The notes: a model not told the origin generated them from the sequence alone. 64,000 nt of DNA from an uncultured Acidobacteriota bacterium (GCA_902826455.1 CADEEV010000021.1:18333-82332), one strand, 5' to 3'; numbered from the stretch's first letter, positions 26,183 through 36,858 are shown. Made by a program: numbers and translations.

Positions 26183-28204
26183 ATGCGGCTCGTCGCGGCG
26201 TCCTTGTTCCTCGCCGGCTCCACCCTCGCGGTCGCTCAGGGTTCGCCCCACAAGGGCATCGAGCCGGGAGACATCAAGAAGAGCGTCGCGCCCTGCGACG
26301 ATTTCTTCGAGTACGCGAACGGCGCGTGGCGCGAGGCCAACCCGATGCCGCCCTCGATGGTGCGCTGGAGCCGGCGCTGGGCCGCGGGCGAGACCACCAA
26401 GGAGCAGCTCAAGGGCATCCTCGAGGAGATCTCCGCGAAGCCGGGCTGGCCCGCCGGCAGCGTCGAGCAGCTGATCGGCGACGACTACGCCGCGTGCATG
26501 GACGAGAAGAGCGTCGACGCCCGGGGCGCCGCGCCCGTGAAGCCCTGGCTCGCCGAGATCGACGCGATCGCCGACGCCGCCGCCCTCCAGCGCATGATCG
26601 GCCGCTTCCACGCGGTCTCGATCCTGGTGCCGTTCGCCCTCGTCTCCGCCTCGGACAACCACGAGCCCACGCGCGTCATCGCCGACATCCAGGCCTCGGG
26701 GCTCGGTCTTCCCGACCGCGACTACTACCTGAAGCCCGAGCCGCGCTTCGCCGAGGCCCGCGAGAAATACAGGGCCCACGTCGCGAACGTGTTCGGGCTC
26801 GCGGGCGTCTCCGCCGCCGAGGCGAAGGCCGCCGCCGACACCGTCTTCACCCTCGAGAAGGCCCTGGCCGAGGCGTCCCTCGACAACGTCAGCCTCCGCG
26901 ACCCCCAGGCGATCGACCACAAGACCACGTTCGCGGCGCTGCAGAAGCTCACGCCGCGTTTCGACTGGGGCGTCTACCTCGACGCCGCGAAGCTGCCGCG
27001 CGTCGACGTGAACGTCCAGGAGCCGAAGTTCCTCGAAGCCGTCGACCGCGAGCTCGGGGCGACGCCGCTCCCGGCCTGGAAGACCTACCTCAAGTGGCAC
27101 CTGCTGCGCGTCGCGTCGCCGTCGCTCTCGACGCCCTTCGTGACCGAGGCCTTCGAGTTCAACAACCGCTACCTCGCGGGCGCCAAGGAGATGAAGCCGC
27201 GCTGGAAGCGCTGCGTCGAGTCCACGGACCAGCTCCTGGGCGAGGCCCTGGGCCGCAAGTACACGGAGAAGTACTTCCCGCCCGCGGCGAAGGCGCGCAT
27301 GCAGGAGCTCGTGAAGAACCTGCTGCTCGCCATGGGCGACACGATCCGGGGCCTCGACTGGATGGAGCCCGCCACCAAGACGAAGGCCCTCGAGAAGCTC
27401 GCGACCTTCAACCCGAAGGTCGGCTACCCGGACAAGTGGACGGACTACAGCAGCATCAAGATCCGTCGCGACGCGCGCTGGGAGAACGTCGTGGGCGGCC
27501 GCGAGTTCTCGGTGCGCGACGATCGCGCCCAGATCGGCAAGCCTGTCGATCGCGGGCGCTGGGGCATGACGCCGCCGACCTCGAACGCCTACTACAACCC
27601 GCTGCTGAACGAGATCGTGTTCCCGGCCGGGATCCTGCAGCCGCCGGCGTTCAGCATGGACGTGGTGGACGCCGTGAACTACGGCGCGATCGGCGTCGTG
27701 ATCGGCCACGAGATCAGCCACGGCTTCGACGACCAGGGCGCCCAGTACGACGCCCAGGGCCGGCTCCAGAACTGGTGGACCCCGGCGGACCTCGAGAAGT
27801 TCCAGGCGAAGGGCCAGTGCGTCGCCGACCAGTTCGACGGCTACTTCATCGAGCCGGGCGTCCACCACAACGGCAGGCTCGTGCTCGGCGAGAGCATCGG
27901 GGACCAGGCGGGGGCCAAGATCGCCCTCCTCGCCTACAAGAAGTCCTTCGAGGGCAAGACGCCGCCGCCGACCCTCGACGGCTTCACCCCCGAGCAGCAG
28001 TTCTTCATCGCCTGGGGCCAGTTCCGCGGCGACGCGATCCGGCTCGAGACCCAGCGGCTCATGGTCCAGTCGGACCCGCACCCCACCGGCAAGTACCGCG
28101 TGATCGGCAGCGTATCCAACATGCCGGAGTTCCAGCGGGCCTTCTCGTGCCCGGCGGATGCGGCCATGGTGCGGCCGAAAGCCACGCGCTGCGAGGTCTG
28201 GTGA
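26183..28204 (+). CDS. M13 family metalloendopeptidase (neprilysin-like)
   Basis: A 673-aa exported zinc endopeptidase with a signal peptide (residues 1-19). The active site is HEISH (His509, Glu510, His513) within VIGHEISHGFDDQGAQYD, and the third zinc ligand is Glu570 in GESIGDQAG, where many relatives have ENxAD. The 61-residue distance between ligands fits the family. NAYYNP upstream and the C-terminal CEVW (CxxW motif) are also typical. Unlike mammalian M13 it has no membrane anchor. AGGAGG precedes the ATG by seven nt. It likely degrades peptides in the periplasm or medium. Confidence 0.96.
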   Translation: MRLVAASLFLAGSTLAVAQGSPHKGIEPGDIKKSVAPCDDFFEYANGAWREANPMPPSMVRWSRRWAAGETTKEQLKGILEEISAKPGWPAGSVEQLIGDDYAACMDEKSVDARGAAPVKPWLAEIDAIADAAALQRMIGRFHAVSILVPFALVSASDNHEPTRVIADIQASGLGLPDRDYYLKPEPRFAEAREKYRAHVANVFGLAGVSAAEAKAAADTVFTLEKALAEASLDNVSLRDPQAIDHKTTFAALQKLTPRFDWGVYLDAAKLPRVDVNVQEPKFLEAVDRELGATPLPAWKTYLKWHLLRVASPSLSTPFVTEAFEFNNRYLAGAKEMKPRWKRCVESTDQLLGEALGRKYTEKYFPPAAKARMQELVKNLLLAMGDTIRGLDWMEPATKTKALEKLATFNPKVGYPDKWTDYSSIKIRRDARWENVVGGREFSVRDDRAQIGKPVDRGRWGMTPPTSNAYYNPLLNEIVFPAGILQPPAFSMDVVDAVNYGAIGVVIGHEISHGFDDQGAQYDAQGRLQNWWTPADLEKFQAKGQCVADQFDGYFIEPGVHHNGRLVLGESIGDQAGAKIALLAYKKSFEGKTPPPTLDGFTPEQQFFIAWGQFRGDAIRLETQRLMVQSDPHPTGKYRVIGSVSNMPEFQRAFSCPADAAMVRPKATRCEVW

Positions 28205-28216
28205 GCCCCGAAGCGG

Positions 28217-28245
28217 TTGAAAGGCGAGGGTTTCGGTGGTAGAAA
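28217..28245 (+). promoter_or_regulatory. sigma-70-type promoter of the chemosensory operon
   Basis: TTGAAA (28217-28222) and TAGAAA (28240-28245) are 17 nt apart. Transcription would start near 28252, about 49 nt before the CheY-like gene. Confidence 0.6.
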
Positions 28246-28300
28246 CCATAGCCGACCGGCTCCCGAAGACGTAAGACCTGCCGCCGGAGGAGAGGAAGAG

Positions 28301-28675
28301 ATGCTCAGGAAGATCCTCGCGGTCGACGACTCCGCGCTGATCCACCAGATGTACAAGCTCTTCCTGTCGCGCTACAAGAACTGCAAGCTGATCAGCGCGA
28401 TGAACGGGCTCGAGGCCCTCGACAAGCTGGCCCAGGAGGAGGGCATCGACCTGATCCTCCTCGACATCAACATGCCGGTGATGAACGGCCTCGAGTTCCT
28501 GCAGCGCGTCCAGAAAGAGCCGGCCTACCAGGCGATCCCGGTCATCATCATCTCGACCGAAGGCAAGGAAGAAGACACGATCCGCGGCCTCAAGATGGGA
28601 GCCAAGGGTTACGTGAAGAAGCCGTTCCAAGCCTCGGAACTCCACGGCCTGATCGAGAAGATCACCGCGGCCTAG
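28301..28675 (+). CDS. CheY-like single-domain response regulator
   Basis: A 124-aa receiver domain with no output domain. Phosphoacceptor Asp55 lies in LLDINMPVMNG, the acidic pair is Asp9-Asp10, the switch residue is around Ser85/Thr86 in IIISTEG, and Lys107 is in VKKPF. A strong purine-rich ribosome-binding site (GGAGGAGAGGAAGAG) precedes the ATG. As first gene of the chemosensory operon it is the obvious phosphate acceptor of the CheA encoded next. Confidence 0.95.
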   Translation: MLRKILAVDDSALIHQMYKLFLSRYKNCKLISAMNGLEALDKLAQEEGIDLILLDINMPVMNGLEFLQRVQKEPAYQAIPVIIISTEGKEEDTIRGLKMGAKGYVKKPFQASELHGLIEKITAA

Positions 28676-28723
28676 CGATGCGGCAGCCTCCCGCGCCCAT
28701 CGCGCCCCCCGGGGTGGCCTGAC

Positions 28724-30475
28724 GTGTCGGATTTCCAGGTCTCCCAGGAGCTCGTCACCATCTACCTCGAGGACGCCCGCGCGCACCTCGAGGCCCTCGA
28801 CCACTGCCTGCTCGCCCTCGAGCGCGACGGCGTCGAGGGCTCGGTGATCTCGGCGGTGCTCGGTCCGCTGCACACCCTGAAGGGCAACAGCGGGATGATG
28901 GGCTTCAGCGGCATCAAGGAGTACGTGCACCGCCTCGAGGACGTCTTCGCCCAGATCGTCGACGGCGGGATCGTCCTGGAGCGTCCCGTGTTCGACCGGC
29001 TGTTCGCGGGCGCCAGCGCCATGCGCGAGGCCGTCGAGCTCGCCTGCCGCGAGCAGCGCGAGGTGAAGAACCTCGCGGCCGAGAAGAAGGATCTCGAGGC
29101 GCTGCTCGCGGGCAGCGAGGGACCCCGGCCGGGAGGAGGCTCCGCTCCTTCCGGCGCAGCCTCCGGCGCGGCGCCGGGCGGCGGCGGGGGAGCCCTCGAG
29201 GGCGGCGGCTCGTCGGGCAAGGGCCCGGCCGCCCGTGCCGAGTACGTGGCCCCGCGCTCGTCCACCGTGCGCGTCGACTTCGCCCAGCTCGACCACCTGC
29301 TGAACCTCGTCGGCGAGCTGATCATCTACCGCACCAAGCTCGACCAGGTCGGCCGCCGCGTGGCCGAGCAGGCGGGGGGCCGCGGCGCGGGCCAGGACCT
29401 CCTCGACGCCGTCAACCACCTGGCCGGCGTCTCCGCCGAGCTCCAGGAGACGGTGATGGACATCCGCATGCTGCCCATCCGCCACGTCTTCGAGCGCTTC
29501 CCGCGCATGGTCCGCGACCTCGCCCGCAGCCAGGGCAAGGACATCGAGCTGATCCTCGAGGGCGACGGCACGCGCGTCGACAAGGCGATCATCGACGAGA
29601 TTGGCGAGCCCCTCGTGCACCTGATCCGCAACAGCGTCGACCACGGCATCGAGGACCCGCGCAGCCGCGTCGCCCGGGGCAAGACGCCGACCGGCACGAT
29701 CCTGCTGTCCGCGTCCCAGGAATCGAACCACGTCGTGATCACGATCATGGACGACGGCGCCGGCATCGACGCCGCCACCGTGCGGCGCAAGGCCGTGGAG
29801 CGCGGGCTGCTCAAGGGCGACGAGACCCTGACCGACCGCGAGGCGGTCCAGCTGATCTTCTCCCAGGGCTTCTCGACCCGCGACGAGATCAGCGAGGTCT
29901 CGGGACGCGGCGTCGGCCTCGACGTCGTGATCAAGTCGATCGACCGGCTGTCGGGCCTGATCGAGGTCGAGACGGTGCCGGGCGTCGGCACGAAGTTCAT
30001 CATCCAGCTCCCGCTCACCCTCGCGATCATCTCGGCGCTCATGGTCGACGTGCAGGGCCGCACCTACGCCCTGCCGCTCTCGTCGGTCGTCGAGAGCCTC
30101 AAGTTCCATCCCTCCGAGGTCCACCGCATCAACGGCCGCGACACGCTGCGGCTGCGCGACCGGATCATCCCGCTGGTGCGACTCTCGACCCTGTTCGGCT
30201 TCAAGGGCTTCGAGGGCGGCCGCTACGCGGTGATCCTGGGCCGCGGCGACAAGCGCGTGGGCCTCGTGGTCGACAAGCTCTACGGCCAGCAGGAGATCGT
30301 GATCAAGGCCCTCGATCCCGCCGTGTCGGGCGGCGCCGTGCCCGTGGCCGGCGCCACGATCATGGGCGACGGCCGCGTCGTGCTGATCCTCGACGTCGCG
30401 CACCTCTTCGAAGGCAAGCGCCAGGCCCTCCTGCACGGGCGCGGGGACCCGGGCCTCGCGCTGCCGGGAGCCTGA
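28724..30475 (+). CDS. cheA: chemotaxis histidine kinase CheA
   Basis: A 583-aa kinase. The Hpt (P1) domain carries phosphoacceptor His50 in [14 protein letters not shown] Gly/Ala/Pro-rich linker (about residues 128-170) replaces an evident CheY-binding P2 domain. Then come the dimerisation domain ([17 protein letters not shown]), the HATPase with [13 protein letters not shown] and DDGAGID, G-box GRGVGLDVV, and the C-terminal CheW-like P5 domain. The start is GTG 28724. The cheW gene begins six nt after its stop. The missing P2 is compatible with a slower, alternative-function pathway. Confidence 0.96.
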   Translation: MSDFQVSQELVTIYLEDARAHLEALDHCLLALERDGVEGSVISAVLGPLHTLKGNSGMMGFSGIKEYVHRLEDVFAQIVDGGIVLERPVFDRLFAGASAMREAVELACREQREVKNLAAEKKDLEALLAGSEGPRPGGGSAPSGAASGAAPGGGGGALEGGGSSGKGPAARAEYVAPRSSTVRVDFAQLDHLLNLVGELIIYRTKLDQVGRRVAEQAGGRGAGQDLLDAVNHLAGVSAELQETVMDIRMLPIRHVFERFPRMVRDLARSQGKDIELILEGDGTRVDKAIIDEIGEPLVHLIRNSVDHGIEDPRSRVARGKTPTGTILLSASQESNHVVITIMDDGAGIDAATVRRKAVERGLLKGDETLTDREAVQLIFSQGFSTRDEISEVSGRGVGLDVVIKSIDRLSGLIEVETVPGVGTKFIIQLPLTLAIISALMVDVQGRTYALPLSSVVESLKFHPSEVHRINGRDTLRLRDRIIPLVRLSTLFGFKGFEGGRYAVILGRGDKRVGLVVDKLYGQQEIVIKALDPAVSGGAVPVAGATIMGDGRVVLILDVAHLFEGKRQALLHGRGDPGLALPGA

Positions 30476-30480
30476 CGGCC

Positions 30481-31251
30481 ATGGCGAAGCCTGGAGACGG
30501 ACGGAAGAAGGGGACCCGCAAGGCCGAGACGCCGCCCGCGGAATCGGGCTGGACCACGCGCAACGAGCCGATCGTGTTCGACGACCACTCGGGCCGCATC
30601 TCGTTGCCCTCCTCGGGCCTCGCGTCGGACATCCTCGCCCGGGCCGACGCCGCCCTCGTCGAGTCGGGGTCCCCCTCGGCGCTCGTCACGCCCGAGGCGG
30701 AGGAGATCGCCGTCTCCGAAGGGTCGGCCTCGCGCGTCCACAACATCTCGTTCTTCTCGGCACCCGCCCGGGAGGAGAAGAAGGTCGCCGAGGCCACCGA
30801 GCACCTCGTCACGTTCTTCCTCTCGGACGAGGAGTACGCGATCGACGTGCGGCTGGTCCAGGAGATCATCCGGGTCACCGAGATCACCCAGGTGCCGCGC
30901 GCCCCGGAGTTCATCAAGGGCGTCATCAACCTGCGCGGCCGCATCATCCCGGTCATCGACCTCAAGCGGAAGCTCGGCCTGGGCGAGGTGGAGCTCGCCA
31001 AGCAGACGCGCGTCGTGGTTGTGCGCCTGCGCGACCGCCTGATCGGCCTGCTGGTGGACGGCGCGTCCCAGGTCCTGAAGGTTCCCCTGTCGACGATCGA
31101 GCCCGCCCCCGAAGAGGTGGTGGAGATCGACGCGAACTACATCCGCGGCGTCGCGAAGATGGCCGAGCGGCTGATCATCCTGGTGGACCTGCCGAAGGTC
31201 CTCGGGGCCGAGTTGCGCGAGGCGCAGGCGCTTTCCGCAGGCTCGAGCTAG
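30481..31251 (+). CDS. cheW: CheW coupling protein with N-terminal extension
   Basis: A 256-aa scaffold linking CheA to receptors. The CheW domain occupies about residues 105-245 ([21 protein letters not shown], the conserved [19 protein letters not shown], then [10 protein letters not shown]). About 100 residues of charged, low-complexity sequence precede it; most CheW proteins are about 160 aa, so this tail is unusual and may bind a partner. It is in the same operon as cheA. Confidence 0.94.
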   Translation: MAKPGDGRKKGTRKAETPPAESGWTTRNEPIVFDDHSGRISLPSSGLASDILARADAALVESGSPSALVTPEAEEIAVSEGSASRVHNISFFSAPAREEKKVAEATEHLVTFFLSDEEYAIDVRLVQEIIRVTEITQVPRAPEFIKGVINLRGRIIPVIDLKRKLGLGEVELAKQTRVVVVRLRDRLIGLLVDGASQVLKVPLSTIEPAPEEVVEIDANYIRGVAKMAERLIILVDLPKVLGAELREAQALSAGSS

Positions 31252-31269
31252 GCAATGAGGAGTCCTGTC

Positions 31270-32178
31270 ATGAGATATCTCCGGTTGGGGACGCTGTGCG
31301 CGGCGGTGCTCGTCGCGGGCGCCGCGTCGGCCGCCGACGTCGCCGTGCTGAAGAGCGCCGACAGCCCGGCCTGGCGTCCGACCCTCGACGCCCTGCGCCG
31401 CTCGGCATCCGGCCACAACGTGACGGAGTTCGACCTCAGGGGCGACCGCGCCGAGGCCGACCGGGTCGTGGCGAGCCTCAAGGGCAAGCCCGGGATCCTC
31501 GTGGCCCTGGGGCCGATCGCGGCCCAGGCCGCCCGCGAGGGTGCCCCCGATTCGCCCCTCGTGTTCTGCATGGTGCAGGACCCGGCGCGCCTCAACCTGG
31601 TGGGCGTGCCGAACGTGACGGGCGTCGCCTACGCGATCCCGATCAAGAACCAGCTTGCGGCGTTCCGTCTCGTGAACCCGCGCGGGGTCAAGATCGGCGT
31701 CGTCTACAACGACGGCAACGTGGGCCGGCTGGTGGACGACGCCCAGAAGGCCGCGGCCATCGTGCGCCTCAACCTGGTCGCCCGTCCGGTCGCCTCCGAG
31801 AAGGAAGTGCCCGAGGCGCTGCGCTCGCTGCTCAAGGGCGACGGGGCCGTCGACGCCTTGTGGATCCCGCCGGATCCGGTGCTGCTCGGCGACGAGTCGC
31901 GCCGCTACGTCCTCGCCGAGACGCTGAAGGCCGGCAAGCCCGTCTACAGCTTCTCCTCGACCCTCGTGGGCGAGGGCGCCCTCGTCTCGAACGGCCCCGA
32001 CCTCGGCTCGATCGGGGACCAGGCGGCCGACCTCGTGAACCGCATCGCCGCCGGCGAGCGCGGCAAGATCGAGATGCTGGTGCCGCGCGCCGAGCTCGTG
32101 GTCAACAAGAAGATCGCCGACAAGCTGAAGATCGAGATTCCGGCCGACGCCCTGCGCGCCGCCAACAAGGTTTTCTGA
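31270..32178 (+). CDS. orphan ABC-type substrate-binding protein (PF04392-like)
   Basis: A 302-aa periplasmic binding protein with signal peptide ([21 protein letters not shown]). The fold matches the ABC_sub_bind (TrpX-like) family: [95 protein letters not shown]. No permease or ATPase gene accompanies it. GAGGAG at 31257-31262 supports ATG 31270 over ATG 31255. The chemoreceptor ATG overlaps its stop (TGATG), so the two proteins are made in tandem; a role as ligand-loaded sensor for that receptor is likely by inference. Confidence 0.9.
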   Translation: MRYLRLGTLCAAVLVAGAASAADVAVLKSADSPAWRPTLDALRRSASGHNVTEFDLRGDRAEADRVVASLKGKPGILVALGPIAAQAAREGAPDSPLVFCMVQDPARLNLVGVPNVTGVAYAIPIKNQLAAFRLVNPRGVKIGVVYNDGNVGRLVDDAQKAAAIVRLNLVARPVASEKEVPEALRSLLKGDGAVDALWIPPDPVLLGDESRRYVLAETLKAGKPVYSFSSTLVGEGALVSNGPDLGSIGDQAADLVNRIAAGERGKIEMLVPRAELVVNKKIADKLKIEIPADALRAANKVF

Positions 32179-34487
32179 TGCTGAACCCGAAGAAGACGCG
32201 CGTCCGGTCCATCCGCACCCGCCTCGTGCTCCTGGTGACGGCGATCGCCGTGCTGGTGGGCGGCGTCTCGACGTTCTACGACGTCGTGTCGAGCGAGAAG
32301 GTGTTCCGCGAGCAGCTCAGCAAGCGCGGCCGCTACATCGCCGCGAACCTCGCCTACAACAGCAAGTACGGCGTCCTGACCGAGGACAAGCCGCTGCTCG
32401 CCCAGCTCCTCGACGGCGCCATGTCGTCGGTGGCCGGCCAGGACACGGACGTCGTGGGCGCCATGATCCGCGACGCGAAGGGCGCGGTGCTCGCCCAGAA
32501 GGGCGCGGGCGTCAAGGACCTTCCGGCGGCTCCCGCCACGGCCATCGAGGAGATCGAGGCCGCGAGCGACAAGGGCGACGCCGTGATCCTGTTCCGCGCT
32601 CCCGTCATGACCACCGGCTCCTCGGGAGGCGGCGCCATGGCCGCGGAGCTCGGTCTCGCGGCGCCGGCGGCCGCCACGGACGAGGAGCAGAAGGGCGGCG
32701 TCGAGATCGTCTTCAGCAAGGCGTTCATGCTGGCCCAGCAGCGCCGGCTCTTCTACACGACGCTGCTCGTCGGCTCGGTGCTGATCGCCCTCGGCGCCTA
32801 CGTCGGCTGGTTCCTGATCGGGCGCTGGTTCCGTCCCGTGCAGCTCATGGTGGACGTGGCCTCGGCCGTCGCCAAGGGCGACCTCACCGAGAGCCTCGAG
32901 ATCCAGTCCCAGGACGAGATGGGGACGCTGGCCGCGAGCCTCAACGAGATGGTCGAGAACCTGCGCGGCGTCGTCGACAACATCCAGGAGGCGTCCGTGC
33001 AGGTCGCCTCCTCGGCCGGCCAGATCTCCGCCAACGCGAAGCTCATCACGCAAGGCGCCCAGAGCCAGGCCCAGGCCGCGGAAGAGACCTCGACCTCGAT
33101 GGAGGAGATGGCGGCCTCGATCCAGACCGTGGCCGGCAACGCCCAGAGCCTCGCCCAGTACGTGGACGAGACCTCGTCGTCGATCAACGAGATGGGCGCC
33201 TCGATCGAGGAGGTCGCGAAGTCCTCCGGCACCCTGGCCGCCACCGTGGCCGAGGCGTCGGCCACGATCGAGCAGATGACCGTCTCGACCGACCAGTCGG
33301 CGAAGAACCTCGAGACGCTCGCCGAGACCGTCGCCGAGACTTCCGTGACGATCGAGGAGATGACGTCGTCGATCGAGGCCGTGGCGCGCAACGCCGAGGT
33401 GCTCAACACCGCGGCGTCCCGGGCGAGCCAGACGGTCTCCGAGATGGCCGGGGCCGTGACCGACGTCGCGAAGATCGCCGAGGAGGCCGACCGCATCTCC
33501 CAGAAGGCCAGCGAGGACGCCCGCACCGGCGACGTGGCCGTGACCACGACGATCCAGGGCATGAAGACGATCTCCGACACCATGGAGAACACCGCCCGCG
33601 TCATCACCAGCCTGGGCAAGCGCTCCCAGGAGATCGGCAAGATCCTCGAGGTGATCGAGGAGATCGCGGACCAGACGAACCTGCTCGCCTTGAACGCCGC
33701 GATCGAGGCCGCCCGGGCCGGCGAGGCGGGCCGCGGCTTCGCGGTCGTCGCCGACGAGGTGCGCAAGCTCGCCGAGCGCTCGGTCGACGCGACCAAGGAG
33801 ATCGGCGAGGTCATCCGCCAGGTGCAGCAGGAGACGACCGACGCCGTCGACACGGCCAAGGCCGGCGCCGCCGAGACGAAGGAGGGCATCACCCTCGCGG
33901 ATCAGGCGGGGCTGGCGCTGCGCCGCATCATCGAGTCGGTCGGCCGGTCGAGCCAGCTCATGGCCGAGATCGCCTCGTCCACGGCGCGCCAGTCGAAGGC
34001 CTCGTCGGACGTGCTCAAGACCGTGGCCGACATGAACTCGTCCACCGAGCAGGTGACGACCGCCGTGCGCGAGCAGGCGGCGGGCTCCAAGCAGATCCGC
34101 GGCGCCATGGAGCACATCAACAAGATCATGGCGCAGGTCGCGTACTCGACGAAGGAGCAGGCGGCCGGCGGCCGCCAGGTGCGCCTCGCCGTCGAGAACA
34201 TGAACAAGATCGCGTCCCAGGTCGGCATCGCGACCAAGGACCAGGCCGACGGCAGCCGCCAGATCATCCGCGGCGTCGAGAACATGAACCGCATGACGCA
34301 GCAGGTCTCGTACGCGACCGCGGAGCAGAAGCGCGGCGGCGAGCTGGTCGTGAAGGCCATGGAGAACATCTCGGAGATCGCCCGCGACAACCTGTCGACC
34401 GTCGAGGAGATGTCCAAGGCGACCACGAACCTCGCGACGCAGGCCGAGAACCTGGCCAAGCTGATCGCCGTCTTCCGCTCGAAGTAG
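32178..34487 (+). CDS. methyl-accepting chemotaxis protein with very long hairpin
   Basis: A 769-aa chemoreceptor. TM1 (about residues 14-36), a periplasmic sensor domain of about 155 residues that I cannot name with certainty, TM2 (about 195-217), HAMP (to about 275), then a coiled-coil hairpin. The tip is standard ([22 protein letters not shown] from Glu495, turn at about residue 516, then [18 protein letters not shown]). Each arm is about 240 residues, roughly 34 heptads, placing it among the longest receptor classes. Both arms carry four tandem 28-residue repeats. Gln/Glu pairs in the arms suit methylation by the CheR/CheB encoded downstream. No C-terminal pentapeptide tether is present. 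Confidence 0.95.
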   Translation: MLNPKKTRVRSIRTRLVLLVTAIAVLVGGVSTFYDVVSSEKVFREQLSKRGRYIAANLAYNSKYGVLTEDKPLLAQLLDGAMSSVAGQDTDVVGAMIRDAKGAVLAQKGAGVKDLPAAPATAIEEIEAASDKGDAVILFRAPVMTTGSSGGGAMAAELGLAAPAAATDEEQKGGVEIVFSKAFMLAQQRRLFYTTLLVGSVLIALGAYVGWFLIGRWFRPVQLMVDVASAVAKGDLTESLEIQSQDEMGTLAASLNEMVENLRGVVDNIQEASVQVASSAGQISANAKLITQGAQSQAQAAEETSTSMEEMAASIQTVAGNAQSLAQYVDETSSSINEMGASIEEVAKSSGTLAATVAEASATIEQMTVSTDQSAKNLETLAETVAETSVTIEEMTSSIEAVARNAEVLNTAASRASQTVSEMAGAVTDVAKIAEEADRISQKASEDARTGDVAVTTTIQGMKTISDTMENTARVITSLGKRSQEIGKILEVIEEIADQTNLLALNAAIEAARAGEAGRGFAVVADEVRKLAERSVDATKEIGEVIRQVQQETTDAVDTAKAGAAETKEGITLADQAGLALRRIIESVGRSSQLMAEIASSTARQSKASSDVLKTVADMNSSTEQVTTAVREQAAGSKQIRGAMEHINKIMAQVAYSTKEQAAGGRQVRLAVENMNKIASQVGIATKDQADGSRQIIRGVENMNRMTQQVSYATAEQKRGGELVVKAMENISEIARDNLSTVEEMSKATTNLATQAENLAKLIAVFRSK
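33081..33416 (+). repeat. four tandem 84-bp repeats, N-terminal arm of chemoreceptor
   Basis: Residues 302-413 consist of four 28-residue (four-heptad) units that align end to end: they begin [30 protein letters not shown] and [10 protein letters not shown]. They lie 103-214 residues before the hairpin turn. Confidence 0.8.
34056..34391 (+). repeat. four tandem 84-bp repeats, C-terminal arm of chemoreceptor
   Basis: Residues 627-738 consist of four 28-residue units beginning [30 protein letters not shown] and [10 protein letters not shown], each ending in a block like [10 protein letters not shown]. They lie 111-222 residues after the hairpin turn, opposite the repeats of the other arm. Confidence 0.85.
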
Positions 34488-34493
34488 GCGGCC

Positions 34494-36854
34494 GTGGACC
34501 TGGCCGCAGCGCTCGAGACGCTCCGTTCCGGCGAAGAGTCGCTGCGGCGCGAGACGGTCGACCGCCTGGGCCGCTCGCGCCTGCCCGAGGCGATCCCGGC
34601 GCTGCTCACGGCCGTGGGCGACGAGAGCTGGCCGGTGCGCCAGGCCGCCGCCGAGCACCTGTCGGTCTTCGAGCCGGGCGCGCTGTTGCCCGCCCTCGAG
34701 AGCGCGCTGCGCAACGACGCCGACGCCGGGCTGCGCAACGCCGCCATGGAGATCTACGTGAAGATGGGCGGCTCGGCCGTGTCGCCGCTCCTCGACCTCC
34801 TGAAGGACCGCGACGAGGAGGTCCGCAACTTCGCGGCCGTGATGCTCGGCACCCTCCACGACGGCCGCGCCGTCGAGCTCCTGATCGCGGCGCTGCGCGA
34901 CCCGGACATCAACGTGCGTCACGCCGCCGCCGCGAGCCTGGGGCAGATCGGCTCGCCCGACGCCGTGCCGCCGCTGATCGAGGCGCTGCGCACCGAGCCG
35001 TGGCTCCAGTACCCCGCGATCGGCGCGCTGGGCGAGATCGGGGATCCGCGCGCCACCGAGGCGCTGCTCCCGCTCTTGGGCGACGAGCTCCTGCAGGGGC
35101 CGGTGCTCGAGGCCCTCGGCCGCGTGGCCGGCCGCGAGGCGCTGCCGAGCCTGGTCCCGCACCTCTACGCGTCCGACCCCGCGCTGCGCAACCTCGCGAT
35201 CCAGGCCGTGGTGGCGATCGAGCAGCGCGCCACCGAGGGCGGCGAGAGCCTCGACCCCGAGGTGCAGGCGGCGCTGCGCCAGGGCGACCTCGTCGAGCAC
35301 CTGCTCGCGACGCTCCTCGACGACGACCCGCAGAACCGGCGCACGGCGGTGATCACCCTCGGCTGGCTCAAGGAGCCGCGAGCGGAGCCCACGCTGATCG
35401 GCCTGCTCGGCGAGGCGGGCCTGCAGGAATACGTGACCCACGCCCTCGTCTCGATCGGCTGCCGCGACCGGGCGGCCTACGCGGCCGGGCTGGCCCACGC
35501 CGACGACGCGATCCGCCAGGGCGCCCTGCGCTGCCTCGCGTGGATCGCGCCCCCGGGCGCCACCGAGCTCGTGGCGCCGCTCATCCACGATCCCTCGCCC
35601 GAGGTCCGGGCCGAGGCCGTGCAGGCGATCGGCCGGCTCGGCCACGAGGACGCGCCGATGCTGCTCTTCGAGCTGCTCGGGGACGAGAACGAGATGATCC
35701 AGGAGAGCGCCATGGACGCGCTCGCCCGCATGAACCCCGAGCGCGTGGTGCCGCTCCTGCTCCAGGCCCTGCACTCGACCGACGTCCAGGTGCGGATCCG
35801 CGCGGCCGAGACGCTCGGCCTGCTGCGGCAGTCCGACACGGCGCCCGCGCTCATCGCCCTGTCGCGCGATCCGCGCGAGCACGTGCGGCGCGCGGCCCTG
35901 AAGGCGCTCGGCGAGATCGAGGCGCCGGGCGTGCCGGACCTGCTGCGGGCCGCGCTCCTCGACGAGTCGAGCCTGGTGAAGCAGCAGGCGGTGCTGTCGC
36001 TCGGCAAGCGCCAGGACCTGGAGACCGCCGACGACCTCGTCCCGCTCCTCGACGACCCCGACCCGAAGATGCGCTTCGTGACGATCCGCGCCCTGGGGCA
36101 GATCCGCAGCCCCGAAGCGGTGCCGAAGCTGCTGCCGTTCCTGTCCGACGCCCGCAAGGAGCTGCGCTTCGCGGCGGTCGAGGCCCTGGGCTCGATCCGC
36201 GCCATGGCCGCGGTGCGGCCGCTGCTCGGCGTGCTCGGCGACGCCGACCGCAACCTGCGGCGGGCCGCGGCCGAGAGCCTGGGCTCGATCGGCGATCCCC
36301 AGGCGGTGCCGTCGCTGATCCTCACCCTGGAGGACGCCCACTGGAGCGTGCGCTGCGTCGCGGCCTCGGCCCTGGGCCGGCTCCACAGCGCCAAGGCCAC
36401 GTCCGCCCTCGTCGCGCGCCTCGACGACGAGGACCAGACCGTGCGGCGCGCCGCCGTGCTGGCCCTGGGCGAAGGCGGCGACGCGCGCGGGGCCGTGCGC
36501 CTCATCCAGGCGCTCTCGGACCCCGCGCTGCAGTCGACGGCCCTCGAGGCGCTGCGGCGTCTCGGTCCGCCCGCGCTGCCCGAGATCGAGCGCAGCTTCC
36601 CTCCCGCGAGCCCCGAGGTGCGGCGGCTGCTCGTCGACCTCGTCGGGCGCATGGAGGAGCGCCGCGCGACGCGCCTGCTGCTCGCGGCCCTCGCCGACTT
36701 CAACGCCGAGGTGCGCGCCGAGGCGGCGCTCGCCCTGGGCGACGGCGGCGACCTGGAGGCGCTGCGGCCGCTCCAGGGCCTCAAGTCCTCCGACCCGTCG
36801 CCCGAGGTGCGTCAGGCCGCGGCGCAGGCGCTGCGCAAGCTGCAACCGCGGTAG
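34494..36854 (+). CDS. HEAT-repeat protein in chemosensory operon
   Basis: A 786-aa cytoplasmic protein made almost entirely of HEAT / PBS-lyase-type repeats of about 31 residues (for example DPDINVRHAAAASLGQIGSPDAVPPLIEAL and close copies throughout, about two dozen units). No catalytic domain, signal peptide or membrane helix is seen. GTG 34494 lies seven nt after the receptor stop and cheR follows five nt after its own stop, so it is embedded in the operon. HEAT solenoids usually act as protein-binding scaffolds; here the partner may be the receptor, CheR or the downstream PATAN protein. That is inference. Confidence 0.9.
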   Translation: MDLAAALETLRSGEESLRRETVDRLGRSRLPEAIPALLTAVGDESWPVRQAAAEHLSVFEPGALLPALESALRNDADAGLRNAAMEIYVKMGGSAVSPLLDLLKDRDEEVRNFAAVMLGTLHDGRAVELLIAALRDPDINVRHAAAASLGQIGSPDAVPPLIEALRTEPWLQYPAIGALGEIGDPRATEALLPLLGDELLQGPVLEALGRVAGREALPSLVPHLYASDPALRNLAIQAVVAIEQRATEGGESLDPEVQAALRQGDLVEHLLATLLDDDPQNRRTAVITLGWLKEPRAEPTLIGLLGEAGLQEYVTHALVSIGCRDRAAYAAGLAHADDAIRQGALRCLAWIAPPGATELVAPLIHDPSPEVRAEAVQAIGRLGHEDAPMLLFELLGDENEMIQESAMDALARMNPERVVPLLLQALHSTDVQVRIRAAETLGLLRQSDTAPALIALSRDPREHVRRAALKALGEIEAPGVPDLLRAALLDESSLVKQQAVLSLGKRQDLETADDLVPLLDDPDPKMRFVTIRALGQIRSPEAVPKLLPFLSDARKELRFAAVEALGSIRAMAAVRPLLGVLGDADRNLRRAAAESLGSIGDPQAVPSLILTLEDAHWSVRCVAASALGRLHSAKATSALVARLDDEDQTVRRAAVLALGEGGDARGAVRLIQALSDPALQSTALEALRRLGPPALPEIERSFPPASPEVRRLLVDLVGRMEERRATRLLLAALADFNAEVRAEAALALGDGGDLEALRPLQGLKSSDPSPEVRQAAAQALRKLQPR

Positions 36855-36858
36855 CCGC

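Noticed and set aside
26075..30436. 1453-codon open frame antisense to the M13 peptidase, CheY-like gene and cheA
   Set aside because: Runs across three certain genes and their promoters, low-complexity composition, no start context.
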